From: Rhodococcus sp. G-MC3
Lineage (GTDB): Bacteria; Actinomycetota; Actinomycetes; Mycobacteriales; Mycobacteriaceae
Length of the DNA stretch: 64,000 nt
NCBI RefSeq assembly: GCF_030063335.1
Contig: NZ_JASISW010000017.1
Coordinates: 56,251 to 120,250 of the forward strand
Direction: 5' to 3'
In this document: positions 8,859 to 18,670 of the stretch, piece by piece
How positions within the stretch are numbered: position 1 is the stretch's first letter
Layout: the number at the start of each line of letters is the position of its first letter
Made by a program: the position numbers and the translations under genes
Notes under the pieces: model-generated
Told to the model about the DNA's origin: nothing
The model's database searches: none
What the model saw: the letters and a program-made list of their open reading frames with translations, nothing else

Positions 8859-9407
8859 TTACCGCCTGCGAATTGTGGAGGCAGCAACGGTGGCGATCAC
8901 GGCGAGCCCGGCGCACACCAAAGGTCCCCACCGAAGCGCGCCGCCGGCTACCGATGCGGCGTCGGACATGAACGACCAGAAGAGGATGGATGCGCCGATC
9001 GTGCCCAGGCCTGCGACCAGAAGCACGATGATCGCGTACGACTTTCTCGCAGCGGACAGTGACAATCCGATACCAGCCACAACCAACAGTAGAACCGCGG
9101 TTGCCGCACTGCCCAGCAACGTCACCTTGGCAGTATCGGCGATGTCGGTATCGGTTGCTCCCGAGCTGCCGCGCGCCAGCATCGTCTCCAATGCAGTGGC
9201 GACCTCGTCGTACTCGGTCGCGGCCACCGCTGCGAGTGCGAGGACGACCAGCGCGAGCGCGCCCCACATGAGCAACGCCACGCGATAGGCGACCGACGGC
9301 CTCGTCACCACCTCGCGGGGACGGAGTGGTTCGACCGCTAACGCCGGTCGCTTCGGTTGTGGCCGCAACTTGGGATCTGGTGGACGAGGGCTACTGGCGT
9401 CACTCAC
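8859..9407 (-). CDS. Hypothetical four-span membrane protein
   Basis: This 182-aa protein has a short Pro-rich cytoplasmic N-terminus (SPRPPDPKLRPQPKRP) and then about four hydrophobic spans: LLMWGALALVVLALAAVAA, LLGSAATAVLLLVVAGIGL, YAIIVLLVAGLGTIGASIL and WGPLVCAGLAVIATVAAS. GTG at 9407 was chosen because the upstream frame reads through Cys/Arg-rich non-protein-like sequence; an in-frame ATG at 9563 is the alternative. The family is not recognised. It lies convergent to iniC, leaving a 23-nt gap, and 183 nt downstream of the GH13 gene on the same strand. Confidence 0.65.
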   Translation of the reverse strand: MSDASSPRPPDPKLRPQPKRPALAVEPLRPREVVTRPSVAYRVALLMWGALALVVLALAAVAATEYDEVATALETMLARGSSGATDTDIADTAKVTLLGSAATAVLLLVVAGIGLSLSAARKSYAIIVLLVAGLGTIGASILFWSFMSDAASVAGGALRWGPLVCAGLAVIATVAASTIRRR

Positions 9408-9590
9408 AATGCAGGAGTCTATCGGCCCACAGTGTGAGCGGAACTGACCTGTGGAACACGATGGACAAGAGAATTGGCCTGGCCTTCGCGATCGCCCGCT
9501 CCGGCCCACGGGCAATCGCACACCGATCCCGAAGTTGTCGGGACGGATGACACGGGCGAGCAACCGTGTGTGTCCACTCCGGCGGCGGTG

Positions 9591-11771
9591 CTAGCGGAGG
9601 ATCACCGGCACTCCCTGATACGGCCCGAGCGTCATCGGAAAGCTGTGCAGCTCGTCGACGACGCCGATGTCCGTGTCGTCGAACATGTCGAACACACCAG
9701 CACCGGGGGTGAGGTGCTTCGACTGGACGGTCGCGACGATCTCATCGGACGTGAAGTTGATCACCGTGGCTTGAATGGTGCCCTGGCCGAGTTGATGAAC
9801 AAGGACGAGGAGACCCTTGTGCGAGACCGTCGGGACGTCCAACTGCTGGGCGGTGGCGATGCCGAACCTGTTGCGGATCTCGATGATTCGGGCGAGTCGA
9901 CGCGCGAACGAGTTCGAGTCCTTCAACTGGGCCGGCAGTGGACCGTACAGGCTTCGGCCTCGCGGAATTCCGGATTCCGATCGAACGGCGTCCGGGTAGC
10001 TGTCCATCAGGTCGTGTGCGCCGCGGTTGATCCAGCGCGTGTCGCCTTCGCGGATCAAGTCTTCGACATCGTCGGCTGCAATGGGCAAGACGCCCAGTAG
10101 GTCCCAGCCGGAGAGCGCGAACACGCCGGGCTGCAACGCGTTGTACATCGCGAGCATCAGGTGCGCAGTCTTGACGGTTTCGATATCGGACTCGTCCATC
10201 CTGTCCAGATCGCGGATTCCCAGCGATGCCGTGATGACACTGGCTGTGGTACAAGCGATTCCGTTGGTGGTGAACGTCCGGTTGTACGGTGCCCAGCGAC
10301 CGGTGAGTCGATCGGTCAGCTCGGTGCGAATCTGATCTCCGAGATCGGACCCTTTCACTACCTCACCGCAGTAGGCGAACTCGTCCTCGGCGTGGAGCGT
10401 GGCGAAGTGAATCAACTCGAAAGTGAGTTCGTCGTGGTTCTGCAGCGCATGCACCAGCGAGGCCGGGTCGACGCCATGGTCGCGGGACAACGACATGGTG
10501 AGCCGGAGGAACTCGGTGTTCCCCATGACGAGTGCATGCTGATAAGCGGGACGGTTGATGAAGTCGTAGGACAGGTCCGCGCCGTTCTCGCCCATCGCCT
10601 TGATGTCATCGATGGTCAGGTTCAGCTCCTGGAACGTGAACCCACCCATTTTGCGAACGACGCTGGCGATCAGATGATTCGCGGCCTCGGACAATGGGTG
10701 GCCCTCGGACCAACCGGGCCCCTCCGCTCGGCGTTCGGCGCCGAGGAATCCGTTGGCGTCGAGCCTGAGTGCGCCTGCACCCAGGTCGGCGATGGAGTGG
10801 CAGGCGTCACCGATCACCAGCCGCATTCCGGCGAACGAGGGGTCGAGCCAGTTGATCGACGGCTGACCCGCTTTGAAGTAGTGCAGGTAGACCCAGCGAC
10901 GTTCGCGGCCGTCGATGCCGATCACGGGAGCTGTTGCGCTCCAGTTTGTTTCCTTGACACCGAGCTCGTAAAAAATGACGCGCTGGAGCTGGCCGATGAT
11001 ATAGCCGGCGCGCGCGAGGTTGGCCTCGGCTTCGGCGTCGATGTTCTGTGAATCCGCTCCGGCGCGTACCCGGGGGAGAAGGTGCCAGTCCTCCGGTTCG
11101 ATCTCGACCATATGGTAGATGCCGGGGTAATCGGCGACGGCCATCTCAGCGAGCCTGAAGTCGGCGCCTTTCCCGGTGTGGCCTGGGACGATGTCGTCGA
11201 TGACGATGCCGTCGTATGCCGATGCCACGACGCAGAGGCGTCGGAACTCCTCCTCGGAGCCGAACGCGGGGTCGATCTGCATGCCGATGCGGTCGAAGTG
11301 GCCGTCCACCGAAGGCGTCGGGCGCCAACCGTGGATTCCGCCCGCAACCTTGACCGGCCCGGTATGTACTGCGGTGATCCCGATTTCAGAGAACGCCTGC
11401 CAGAGCGCCTCGTCGCCGAGGGTGCTCAGGAAGCTTGTCTGTGGCGCATTGATGACCGAGATGGGGTATGCGGTGAACCACACGGGTGCACGTTCGACGG
11501 CTCCGCGGGGGTTGGGATCGGCATAGGGGTTCTGCCACATGCTTCCCTTGCCGGAGAGTTGCTCGGCGATGAGTTTGGCGTCGCGCAGCATCGACTGTTC
11601 GGTCAGCCACTCGACGTACTCGGGGTTGTCGGCCGACGGATTGCCGTCCTGGGGTTTGAATCCGTTTCGGTTCGCGCGACGAACGGACGGGCGCAGCGGG
11701 CGGGGCCTGGCGGGATAGAACTTTTCGTCGTAGGTGATCTCGCTCGGTTCGTGCTGCACTTCGGGATCCAT
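9591..11771 (-). CDS. GH13-family enzyme, trehalose-synthase (TreS)-like
   Basis: This 726-aa protein has the alpha-amylase-superfamily catalytic triad. The nucleophile Asp is in LRLDANGF (about residue 338), the acid/base Glu in FQELN (about 381), and the stabilising Asp in QNHDELT (about 447). The NHDELT block resembles maltose alpha-D-glucosyltransferase (TreS), which interconverts maltose and trehalose. However, the N-terminal half and the region-I block ([11 protein letters not shown] in place of the usual D-x3-NH) are unlike classical TreS, so this is a divergent GH13 enzyme of uncertain substrate. The ATG at 11771 follows a perfect GGAGG. An otsA gene elsewhere in the window shows that trehalose is made by at least one other route. 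Confidence 0.65.
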   Translation of the reverse strand: MDPEVQHEPSEITYDEKFYPARPRPLRPSVRRANRNGFKPQDGNPSADNPEYVEWLTEQSMLRDAKLIAEQLSGKGSMWQNPYADPNPRGAVERAPVWFTAYPISVINAPQTSFLSTLGDEALWQAFSEIGITAVHTGPVKVAGGIHGWRPTPSVDGHFDRIGMQIDPAFGSEEEFRRLCVVASAYDGIVIDDIVPGHTGKGADFRLAEMAVADYPGIYHMVEIEPEDWHLLPRVRAGADSQNIDAEAEANLARAGYIIGQLQRVIFYELGVKETNWSATAPVIGIDGRERRWVYLHYFKAGQPSINWLDPSFAGMRLVIGDACHSIADLGAGALRLDANGFLGAERRAEGPGWSEGHPLSEAANHLIASVVRKMGGFTFQELNLTIDDIKAMGENGADLSYDFINRPAYQHALVMGNTEFLRLTMSLSRDHGVDPASLVHALQNHDELTFELIHFATLHAEDEFAYCGEVVKGSDLGDQIRTELTDRLTGRWAPYNRTFTTNGIACTTASVITASLGIRDLDRMDESDIETVKTAHLMLAMYNALQPGVFALSGWDLLGVLPIAADDVEDLIREGDTRWINRGAHDLMDSYPDAVRSESGIPRGRSLYGPLPAQLKDSNSFARRLARIIEIRNRFGIATAQQLDVPTVSHKGLLVLVHQLGQGTIQATVINFTSDEIVATVQSKHLTPGAGVFDMFDDTDIGVVDELHSFPMTLGPYQGVPVILR

Positions 11772-12009
11772 GTGCCTCCGTAGCCTCTTTTCTTCAACCC
11801 TACGTAGAGAACGCTGCATTTGCAGACTTCCATAGTTCCCCCGAACTCCGAACTGGGAAACATCGGTGTCGGTGAATTACATCGGTGTAGTCCGTGACCC
11901 GCCGAGAACAACAATGTCACTCGATCGAGACTCCTCGGTCTGGAATGTCCGATTGAAATCGGTAATAGTTGTACGTATCAATAACCCCTTCAGCCACAGG
12001 AGTAACACA
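11772..12009. promoter_or_regulatory. Divergent control region with ACATCGGTGT direct repeats
   Basis: This 238-nt spacer lies between the GH13 gene and the exported-protein gene. ACATCGGTGT occurs at 11860-11869 and again at 11879-11888, 19 nt apart start to start, which puts both copies on nearly the same helix face. This is a plausible regulator site. A fragment GTCCGTGACCCGC just after resembles parts of riboswitch cores, but a full fold was not found. Confidence 0.35.
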
Positions 12010-12504
12010 ATGCGCCCCTTCGCTCGCGCCACCGTCCTGGCCTCGACGGCCACTATTGCCGCCGCCGTCGGTGCGTTCGCACTGGCGCCCATTGCGTCGG
12101 CCGAAGAACCGGTCCCCCCGCCCGCCCTCGGCTCCGCTGCAATGCCCGAAGCGCCGGATCTAGTCATCACCGTCGGTGCACAGTGCGCCCGATTCGACGA
12201 CAAGGCCGAAGCCGATACCGCGGCGCTCGAAATCGTCGTCAAGAACGTCGGCAAGGGTGCTGCGTCGATGGTGGCGACCAACTTCGTCGTGTTGCCCGCC
12301 GCGCCGGGAGTGTTCAACGAGGACAAGATCGACGCCGGCGAGACTGTCACCTACACGGTGCCCAGCAAGGACGCCGAATGGGTCTCGCGTCCGGCAGGCG
12401 CGGCAGTATTCTCGCCCCAGCTCGACGCCAATTACCCGGACAATGTGGCATTCGGACTGCTCAACGTCGATTGCGTGCTCGCCGGGACGCCTGCCGCCGA
12501 GTAA
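12010..12504 (+). CDS. Small exported protein, CARDB/Ig-like
   Basis: This 164-aa protein has a clear Sec signal peptide (Arg near the start, then VLASTATIAAAVGAFALAP, cleavage likely after ASA at about residue 36). The mature part reads like a beta-sandwich domain (LEIVVKNVGKGAASM, then IDAGETVTYTVP), reminiscent of CARDB/Ig-like extracellular modules, with two Cys (at QCAR and NVDCV) that could form a disulfide. The ATG at 12010 has AGGAG 8 nt upstream; the longer open frame above it is not protein-like. The function is unknown. The same frame stays open for 51 codons after the TAA. Confidence 0.7.
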   Translation: MRPFARATVLASTATIAAAVGAFALAPIASAEEPVPPPALGSAAMPEAPDLVITVGAQCARFDDKAEADTAALEIVVKNVGKGAASMVATNFVVLPAAPGVFNEDKIDAGETVTYTVPSKDAEWVSRPAGAAVFSPQLDANYPDNVAFGLLNVDCVLAGTPAAE

Positions 12505-12836
12505 ACGCTGTGGGCCGGCGGGTCGTTCGTGTTCTCCGCCGAGCCCGCCGAGAAGAATCCGGTAGGCCTAGTCGGAAGTCTTTCCGGTGCCGCGGCCGCC
12601 GTTCTGATGGCGTTGAGCAATCCCTTCATCCCCGAATCCGCCCTGCACGTCGCTGGGTGATCCGATCACTGCGACCACGACTCGATCGAGTCGTGGTCGC
12701 AGTGGTTTCAGCACGCCCTCGAGTCGCAGGGGTATGTGCGCGGAAATACGTCCCCTGCGACGTATTTCCGCTCACCTGCGCGAAGCGCCACCCCGGGAAC
12801 AAATCTGCGAGTACCTCCGTTAACCCTTTCGACAGC
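12505..12836 (+). other. Non-coding stretch with a stop-separated in-frame extension
   Basis: This interval after the exported-protein gene has no standard gene. Its first 156 nt continue the same frame after the TAA to a TGA at 12658-12660 with high GC at third codon positions and protein-like sequence (GGSFVFSAEPAEKNPVGLVG, later a hydrophobic VLMALSNPF). There is no ATG, GTG or TTG suited to a separate start. It could be a decayed C-terminus, a readthrough extension, or chance. A 36-bp palindrome follows, and nothing more was seen before the HAIR elements. Confidence 0.35.
12668..12703. terminator. Perfect 36-bp palindrome
   Basis: The sequence from ACTGCGACCACGACT to AGTCGTGGTCGCAGT is a perfect inverted repeat, centred on CGATCG. 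It can form an uninterrupted hairpin in RNA. There is no T-run, so it would be an I-shaped actinobacterial-type terminator for the exported-protein gene, working in either direction. Confidence 0.6.
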
Positions 12837-12857
12837 CTTGAGTGGATGAGGCTCAAG
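12837..12857. promoter_or_regulatory. HAIR element 1 (HspR operator)
   Basis: CTTGAGT-N7-GCTCAAG differs at one position from the HspR-associated inverted repeat CTTGAGT-N7-ACTCAAG known from Streptomyces and mycobacteria. It lies just upstream of a TTGACA -35 element of the dnaK promoter. HspR is encoded at the end of this operon, so the loop is autoregulatory. Confidence 0.9.
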
Positions 12858-12863
12858 TCCGAG

Positions 12864-12893
12864 TTGACAGACGATCGAAATGTCTTGCAGACT
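12864..12893 (+). promoter_or_regulatory. dnaK promoter
   Basis: TTGACA at 12864-12869 and CAGACT at 12888-12893 are spaced by 18 nt. HAIR 1 lies directly upstream, and HAIR 2 overlaps the -10 end and the start point. This fits repression by HspR blocking RNA polymerase from both sides. Confidence 0.6.
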
Positions 12894-12912
12894 TGAGTGA
12901 GGTTCGCTCAGC
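12892..12912. promoter_or_regulatory. HAIR element 2 (imperfect)
   Basis: CTTGAGT-N7-GCTCAGC keeps one half-site perfect and the other partly matching. Paired HAIR sites are known in other actinobacterial dnaK promoters. It lies between the -10 element and the dnaK ribosome-binding site. Confidence 0.75.
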
Positions 12913-12967
12913 TAGGAATCAAACCCAGCTTGTGGATCAAACACAGCAACAAACAGGAGGAATTACT

Positions 12968-14805
<1,838 letters not shown>

Positions 14806-14809
<4 letters not shown>

Positions 14810-15474
14810 CCCCCCGCGACAGCGATCACGATGTGCGTAACACCGAGCAGGAACCCGTCACGTTCGTGGACAAGAGGAAAGTAGATCCCTTGACCAACGA
14901 ACCGCGGGAAGGCGAGCCAGTACCGGAGCCCCTCGTGGGCACCGGCACTGCGCCGCAGCCCGATTCGGTGGACAACGAAGTGATCGAAGCAGAGGTCGCT
15001 GAGGCTGAGGCATCGGAGGACGTCCGCGACAAGCAGGTCGCGGAACTCACCGCCGACCTGCAGCGGCTGTCGGCGGAATACGCCAACTACCGCCGTCGAA
15101 CCGATCGGGAGAAGCAGACCGGTGCGGAGAACGCGAAGGCGTCCGTCGTATCCCAGCTTCTTCCCGTGCTCGACGACCTCGAGCGGGCTCGCCAGCACGG
15201 CGACCTCGAAACGGGACCGTTGCGCTCGGTGGCCGACAAGCTGTCCGGTGCGTTCACGAACATCGGCCTCACCACGTTCGGAGCCGAGGGCGACGCCTTC
15301 GATCCGGCAATCCACGAGGCTGTCTCTCACGAGGGTGACGGCAGCAACCCCGTCGTCGGAGTCCTGATGCGTCCGGGCTACAAGCTCGGGGAACGTGTCC
15401 TGCGCACGGCTATGGTCGGTGTGGTGGATGCTGCAACACAGGAATCGGGTGCCGATGCGCCCGACGAGCAGTAA
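14806..15474 (+). CDS. grpE: Nucleotide exchange factor GrpE
   Basis: This 222-aa DnaK co-chaperone releases ADP from DnaK. It has a disordered acidic N-terminus of about 75 residues, a coiled-coil with [20 protein letters not shown], and the C-terminal beta domain with [14 protein letters not shown] and [17 protein letters not shown]. The GTG start overlaps the dnaK stop by 4 nt, so translation is coupled. The long acidic N-terminus is usual for actinobacterial GrpE. Confidence 0.96.
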
Positions 15475-15505
15475 ACAGAGATAACGCGAGAGGAGGAAAC
15501 GCCCG

Positions 15506-16696
15506 GTGAGCCAGCGGGAGTGGATCGAGAAGGACTTCTACAAGGAGCTGGGCGTTTCCTCCAGCGCATCTGCGGAAGAGATAAAGAAGGCGTACCGCAA
15601 GCTCGCGCGAGACAACCATCCCGATGCGAACCCCGGCGATTCCAAGGCCGAGGAGCGGTTCAAACTTGTCAGTGAGGCACACTCCGTCCTCGCCGACGCT
15701 GCCAAGCGCAAGGAGTACGACGAGGCCAGGCGCCTCTTCGCCTCCGGCGGCTTCGGACGCGGCGCCGGAGGTGGCGGCGGCAGTGGGTTCAACCCCAATG
15801 CCGGTGGATTCGGCGGCGGCGGTCAGTCGTTCGACGTTGGCGACATGTTCGGTCAGGGCGGCGCCGACGGCGGAATAGGCGATCTGTTCGGTGGCCTGTT
15901 CAACCGTGGTGGCACTCAGACGCGTACCGCGAGCAACCGTCCGCGTCGTGGCAGCGATGTCGAAACCGAAACCACTCTCGGCTTCCGTGAAGCCACTCAG
16001 GGCGTGACCGTTCCGCTTCGTCTGACCAGCCCGTCGTCGTGTACGACGTGTCATGGCAGCGGAGCGAAGCCGGGCACCAGTCCTCGGGTGTGCCCCAACT
16101 GCAACGGCGCAGGTGTCGTGAATCGCAATCAGGGCGCGTTCGGTTTCAGCGAGCCGTGCGACGATTGCCGCGGAACCGGCTCGATCATCGACGATCCGTG
16201 CGCGGATTGCCGAGGCAGTGGAGTGCAGAACCGGACTCGGACCATTACCGTGCGCGTCCCTCCGGGAGTGTCGAACGGCCAGAAGATTCGCCTGGCAGGT
16301 CAGGGTGAAGCCGGTCTGCGCGGAGCACCGTCCGGTGACTTGTACGTGGTCGTGCGAGTGCGCGCCGACAAAGTCTTCGGACGCAACGGCGACGATCTGA
16401 CTGTCACGGTTCCGGTCAGCTACGGCGAACTCGTGCTGGGAACCACGCTGTCGGTCCCGACGCTCGATGGCCGAGTCGGCGTCAAGGTTCCGCCGGGAAC
16501 GGTCGACGGCCGGGTGCTTCGTGTGCGCGGTCGCGGAGTTCCGAAGAAAACAGGTAATGCCGGTGATCTGATGGTCACCGTCAAGATCGCGGTGCCGCAG
16601 AAGCTCGACGATCCCGCGACCGAAGCACTGCACGTATATCTGGAAGCCGAGAAGGCCAGCGGATTCGACCCGCGGGCCGGGTGGGCAGGTGTCTGA
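15506..16696 (+). CDS. dnaJ: Chaperone DnaJ (type I Hsp40)
   Basis: This 396-aa co-chaperone stimulates DnaK ATPase and delivers substrate. The J domain carries the HPD motif (NHPDANPG, about residue 43), followed by a Gly/Phe-rich linker. The zinc-binding domain has four CxxCxGxG repeats ([32 protein letters not shown]), and two C-terminal beta-barrel domains complete it. The GTG start follows GAGAGGAGG. Its stop TGA shares one base with the hspR ATG. Confidence 0.97.
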   Translation: MSQREWIEKDFYKELGVSSSASAEEIKKAYRKLARDNHPDANPGDSKAEERFKLVSEAHSVLADAAKRKEYDEARRLFASGGFGRGAGGGGGSGFNPNAGGFGGGGQSFDVGDMFGQGGADGGIGDLFGGLFNRGGTQTRTASNRPRRGSDVETETTLGFREATQGVTVPLRLTSPSSCTTCHGSGAKPGTSPRVCPNCNGAGVVNRNQGAFGFSEPCDDCRGTGSIIDDPCADCRGSGVQNRTRTITVRVPPGVSNGQKIRLAGQGEAGLRGAPSGDLYVVVRVRADKVFGRNGDDLTVTVPVSYGELVLGTTLSVPTLDGRVGVKVPPGTVDGRVLRVRGRGVPKKTGNAGDLMVTVKIAVPQKLDDPATEALHVYLEAEKASGFDPRAGWAGV

Positions 16697-17097
16697 TGAC
16701 AGTTCCAGGTCCCCCTCCGAACGCTCCGGGAGACCCTGACGCGCAGGTGTTCGTCATCTCGGTGGCAGCGCAGTTGGCGGGGATGCACGCGCAGACCCTG
16801 CGGACCTACGACCGTCTCGGGCTGGTGATTCCGCATCGCACAACCGGTGGCGGAAGGCGCTATTCGCCTCGTGACGTCGCGTTGCTTCGTGAGGTGCAGC
16901 GGCTGTCGCAGGACGAAGGTGTCAACCTTGCAGGCATCAAGCGGATCATCGAGCTCACCAACCAAGTCGAGGCGTTACAGGCTCGGCTGACCGAGGTCGC
17001 GCAGGAGTTGACGAATGTTCACGCGAGCTACCGGCGTGAGCTAGTACCCGTGCAGCGCAACGCGCTCGTAGTGTGGAAGCCCCGCAACCAGCGCTGA
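16696..17097 (+). CDS. hspR: Heat-shock repressor HspR (MerR family)
   Basis: This 133-aa MerR-type repressor has a winged helix-turn-helix (FVISVAAQLAGMHAQTLRTY, then RLGLVIPHRTTGGGRRYS) and a helical C-terminal part with NLAGIKRIIEL. In related actinobacteria HspR binds HAIR operators with DnaK as corepressor, closing a feedback loop on the dnaK operon, and it often also controls clpB. The ATG overlaps the dnaJ stop (TGATG). A 10-bp GC-rich hairpin starts inside the last codons. Confidence 0.95.
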   Translation: MTVPGPPPNAPGDPDAQVFVISVAAQLAGMHAQTLRTYDRLGLVIPHRTTGGGRRYSPRDVALLREVQRLSQDEGVNLAGIKRIIELTNQVEALQARLTEVAQELTNVHASYRRELVPVQRNALVVWKPRNQR

Positions 17098-17117
17098 CGG
17101 CCGCAGCGGTTGCGGGG
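17080..17117 (+). terminator. Terminator hairpin overlapping the hspR stop
   Basis: CCCCGCAACC at 17080-17089 pairs perfectly with GGTTGCGGGG at 17108-17117. The left arm is inside hspR and the stop codon is in the loop. There is no U-tract. It lies in the convergent hspR/NO-synthase junction and may serve both strands. Confidence 0.6.
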
Positions 17118-17138
17118 CGGTGGCCTGCAGACCGCGGG

Positions 17139-18293
17139 TCAGGAAAACGGGCAGCCCAAGGCTCCGCGCGATACGAAGTTGGGCCGGATATCCATATCCG
17201 GCGGGTCGTAGAGCCGATGGAATGTCGGCGTGATTCCGGACGACATCGGTGGATTGACCCACGCCCAGTCCGTCGGACACTTTCTTCCCGCTTCGGTCTC
17301 ACGGTCGACATGGTCGACGAACTGCTTGGCGACGGTGTGGTGGTCGACCATGTACGCGCCCGACTCGCGAAAGCTGTGGATCACTGCTCTGTTCAGTTCG
17401 ACGAGCGCGCGGTCCTTCCACAGGGTGCGGTCGGAGCTCATATCGAGTCGCAGTTTCTTGGCGATGGCCGGGAGCATGTCGTATCGATCCTGGTCGCTGA
17501 AATTCCGCGCTCCGACTTCGGTGTTGACGTACCAGCCGTTGAAGGGCGCACAGGGGTAGCGGACGCCGCCGATCTCGAGGTCCATGTTGGACACGGCCGG
17601 AACTGCGTGCCACTTCAGCTCGAGTCCGGCGAACCAGCGATAGTTGGGGTGCTCCAGCGGAACTTCCATCACCAGCTCGCGTGGTATGTCGAACCAGCGG
17701 ATCGGCTCGTCCGGCGTGGAGATCATCAGTGGCAGGACGTCGAAGTCCGTTCCTTTGCCGCGCCACCCGAGCTTTGTTGCGAGCTGGGTCAGTTCCAGAT
17801 GCGCCGGGTCGCCGGTGACGGCGCCGTCGACGGCTCGATAACCGGCGTAGCGGATGAGCTGGGGGCTGATGATCCGGTACTCGCGCCCGTCGGGCAGCGG
17901 CGTCGGGCCGACGGTGACGATGGACTGCAGTGCGCCGCCGTTCGTCGCGACCCGGAGGTGCTCGAAGCATGCCTGCGCGATGGCTTCGGCAGTGGTGGCA
18001 TCGCGGGCATCGATTAGTTTGAGGGTTCGCCAGTGTTTGCGGCCAACGCATCGTGCGTGGTTACGCCAGGCGAGCTTGGCTCCGATCAGGATCTCTTCGG
18101 GGGTCTGGACGTACGTTCCGGCCCTGCGCATCTCTGCCAGCGCCTGCGCCTTGCGGTCGGCGGGCAGGTGCTTCAGTTCCGGCAGGTCGAAGAAGTCTCG
18201 ACATTCCACCAGGCGCCCCGACAGTTGTGGATCACTTGCACGTAGATCGACCTGCTCTGAGATCTTCGGCTCAACCCCGACAGCCACAGTCAC
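17139..18293 (-). CDS. nos: Nitric oxide synthase oxygenase domain protein
   Basis: This 384-aa bacterial NOS converts L-arginine to citrulline and NO with external electrons. The heme-ligand Cys82 lies in AWRNHARCVGRKHW, and the arginine-binding Glu259 in FNGWYVNTEVGARNFSD. The NOS core motif RWFDIPRELVMEVPLEHP is present, as is the conserved tail WVNPPMSSGITPTFHRLYDPP. Like other bacterial NOS it has no reductase domain. The divergent neighbours encode a flavohemoglobin and a stand-alone FAD/NAD(P)H reductase, which are candidates for NO removal and electron supply (inference). The length matches bacterial NOS (about 360-400 aa). Confidence 0.93.
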   Translation of the reverse strand: MTVAVGVEPKISEQVDLRASDPQLSGRLVECRDFFDLPELKHLPADRKAQALAEMRRAGTYVQTPEEILIGAKLAWRNHARCVGRKHWRTLKLIDARDATTAEAIAQACFEHLRVATNGGALQSIVTVGPTPLPDGREYRIISPQLIRYAGYRAVDGAVTGDPAHLELTQLATKLGWRGKGTDFDVLPLMISTPDEPIRWFDIPRELVMEVPLEHPNYRWFAGLELKWHAVPAVSNMDLEIGGVRYPCAPFNGWYVNTEVGARNFSDQDRYDMLPAIAKKLRLDMSSDRTLWKDRALVELNRAVIHSFRESGAYMVDHHTVAKQFVDHVDRETEAGRKCPTDWAWVNPPMSSGITPTFHRLYDPPDMDIRPNFVSRGALGCPFS

Positions 18294-18670
18294 GACTTTG
18301 CCTACCCCGTTTCGATTGGCATCATTTCGATCTTGATCGACGCTGCGAATCTTAGAGCCTCGAACCCATACTGAAAAGACCTCGAAATTCGGTGCGCCTC
18401 AACCAATTTCGTACCCACAGTTGGTTAACGCGTCTTTTTGCGGGCCAATGGCCCGGTAACGGTGGTCTGCACAGTCGAACCAATTTCTAGGATGCGTTGT
18501 TTATCCTCCGCTGGGCTAGACTTTCGACAAACCAGAGCGGTCACCGCCGGCCGGCCAATGCCGATCGGTGTGGTGGACCGCCCGCACGTGGGCTCGCAGT
18601 TCCAGCGAGCGCGTGGCCAGGGGCGATGCGAACGCTTCGTCGGCGACCTGTGAATGGGGGATTTTCGGAG
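18294..18670. promoter_or_regulatory. Divergent nos/flavohemoglobin control region
   Basis: This 377-nt stretch has no convincing gene on either strand. It contains a perfect 7+1+7 palindrome CGGGCCA-A-TGGCCCG at 18441-18455, near the middle. No clear NsrR-type site was recognised. A GGGGG at about 14 nt before the flavohemoglobin ATG serves as its ribosome-binding site. The palindrome is a candidate operator for both transcription units. Confidence 0.4.

Noticed and set aside
11840..11930. Cobalamin- or FMN-riboswitch-like words (GGTGTAGTCCG, GACCCGC)
   Set aside because: Only isolated core words match. Paired stems of the right order were not found and the downstream gene has no link to these cofactors.
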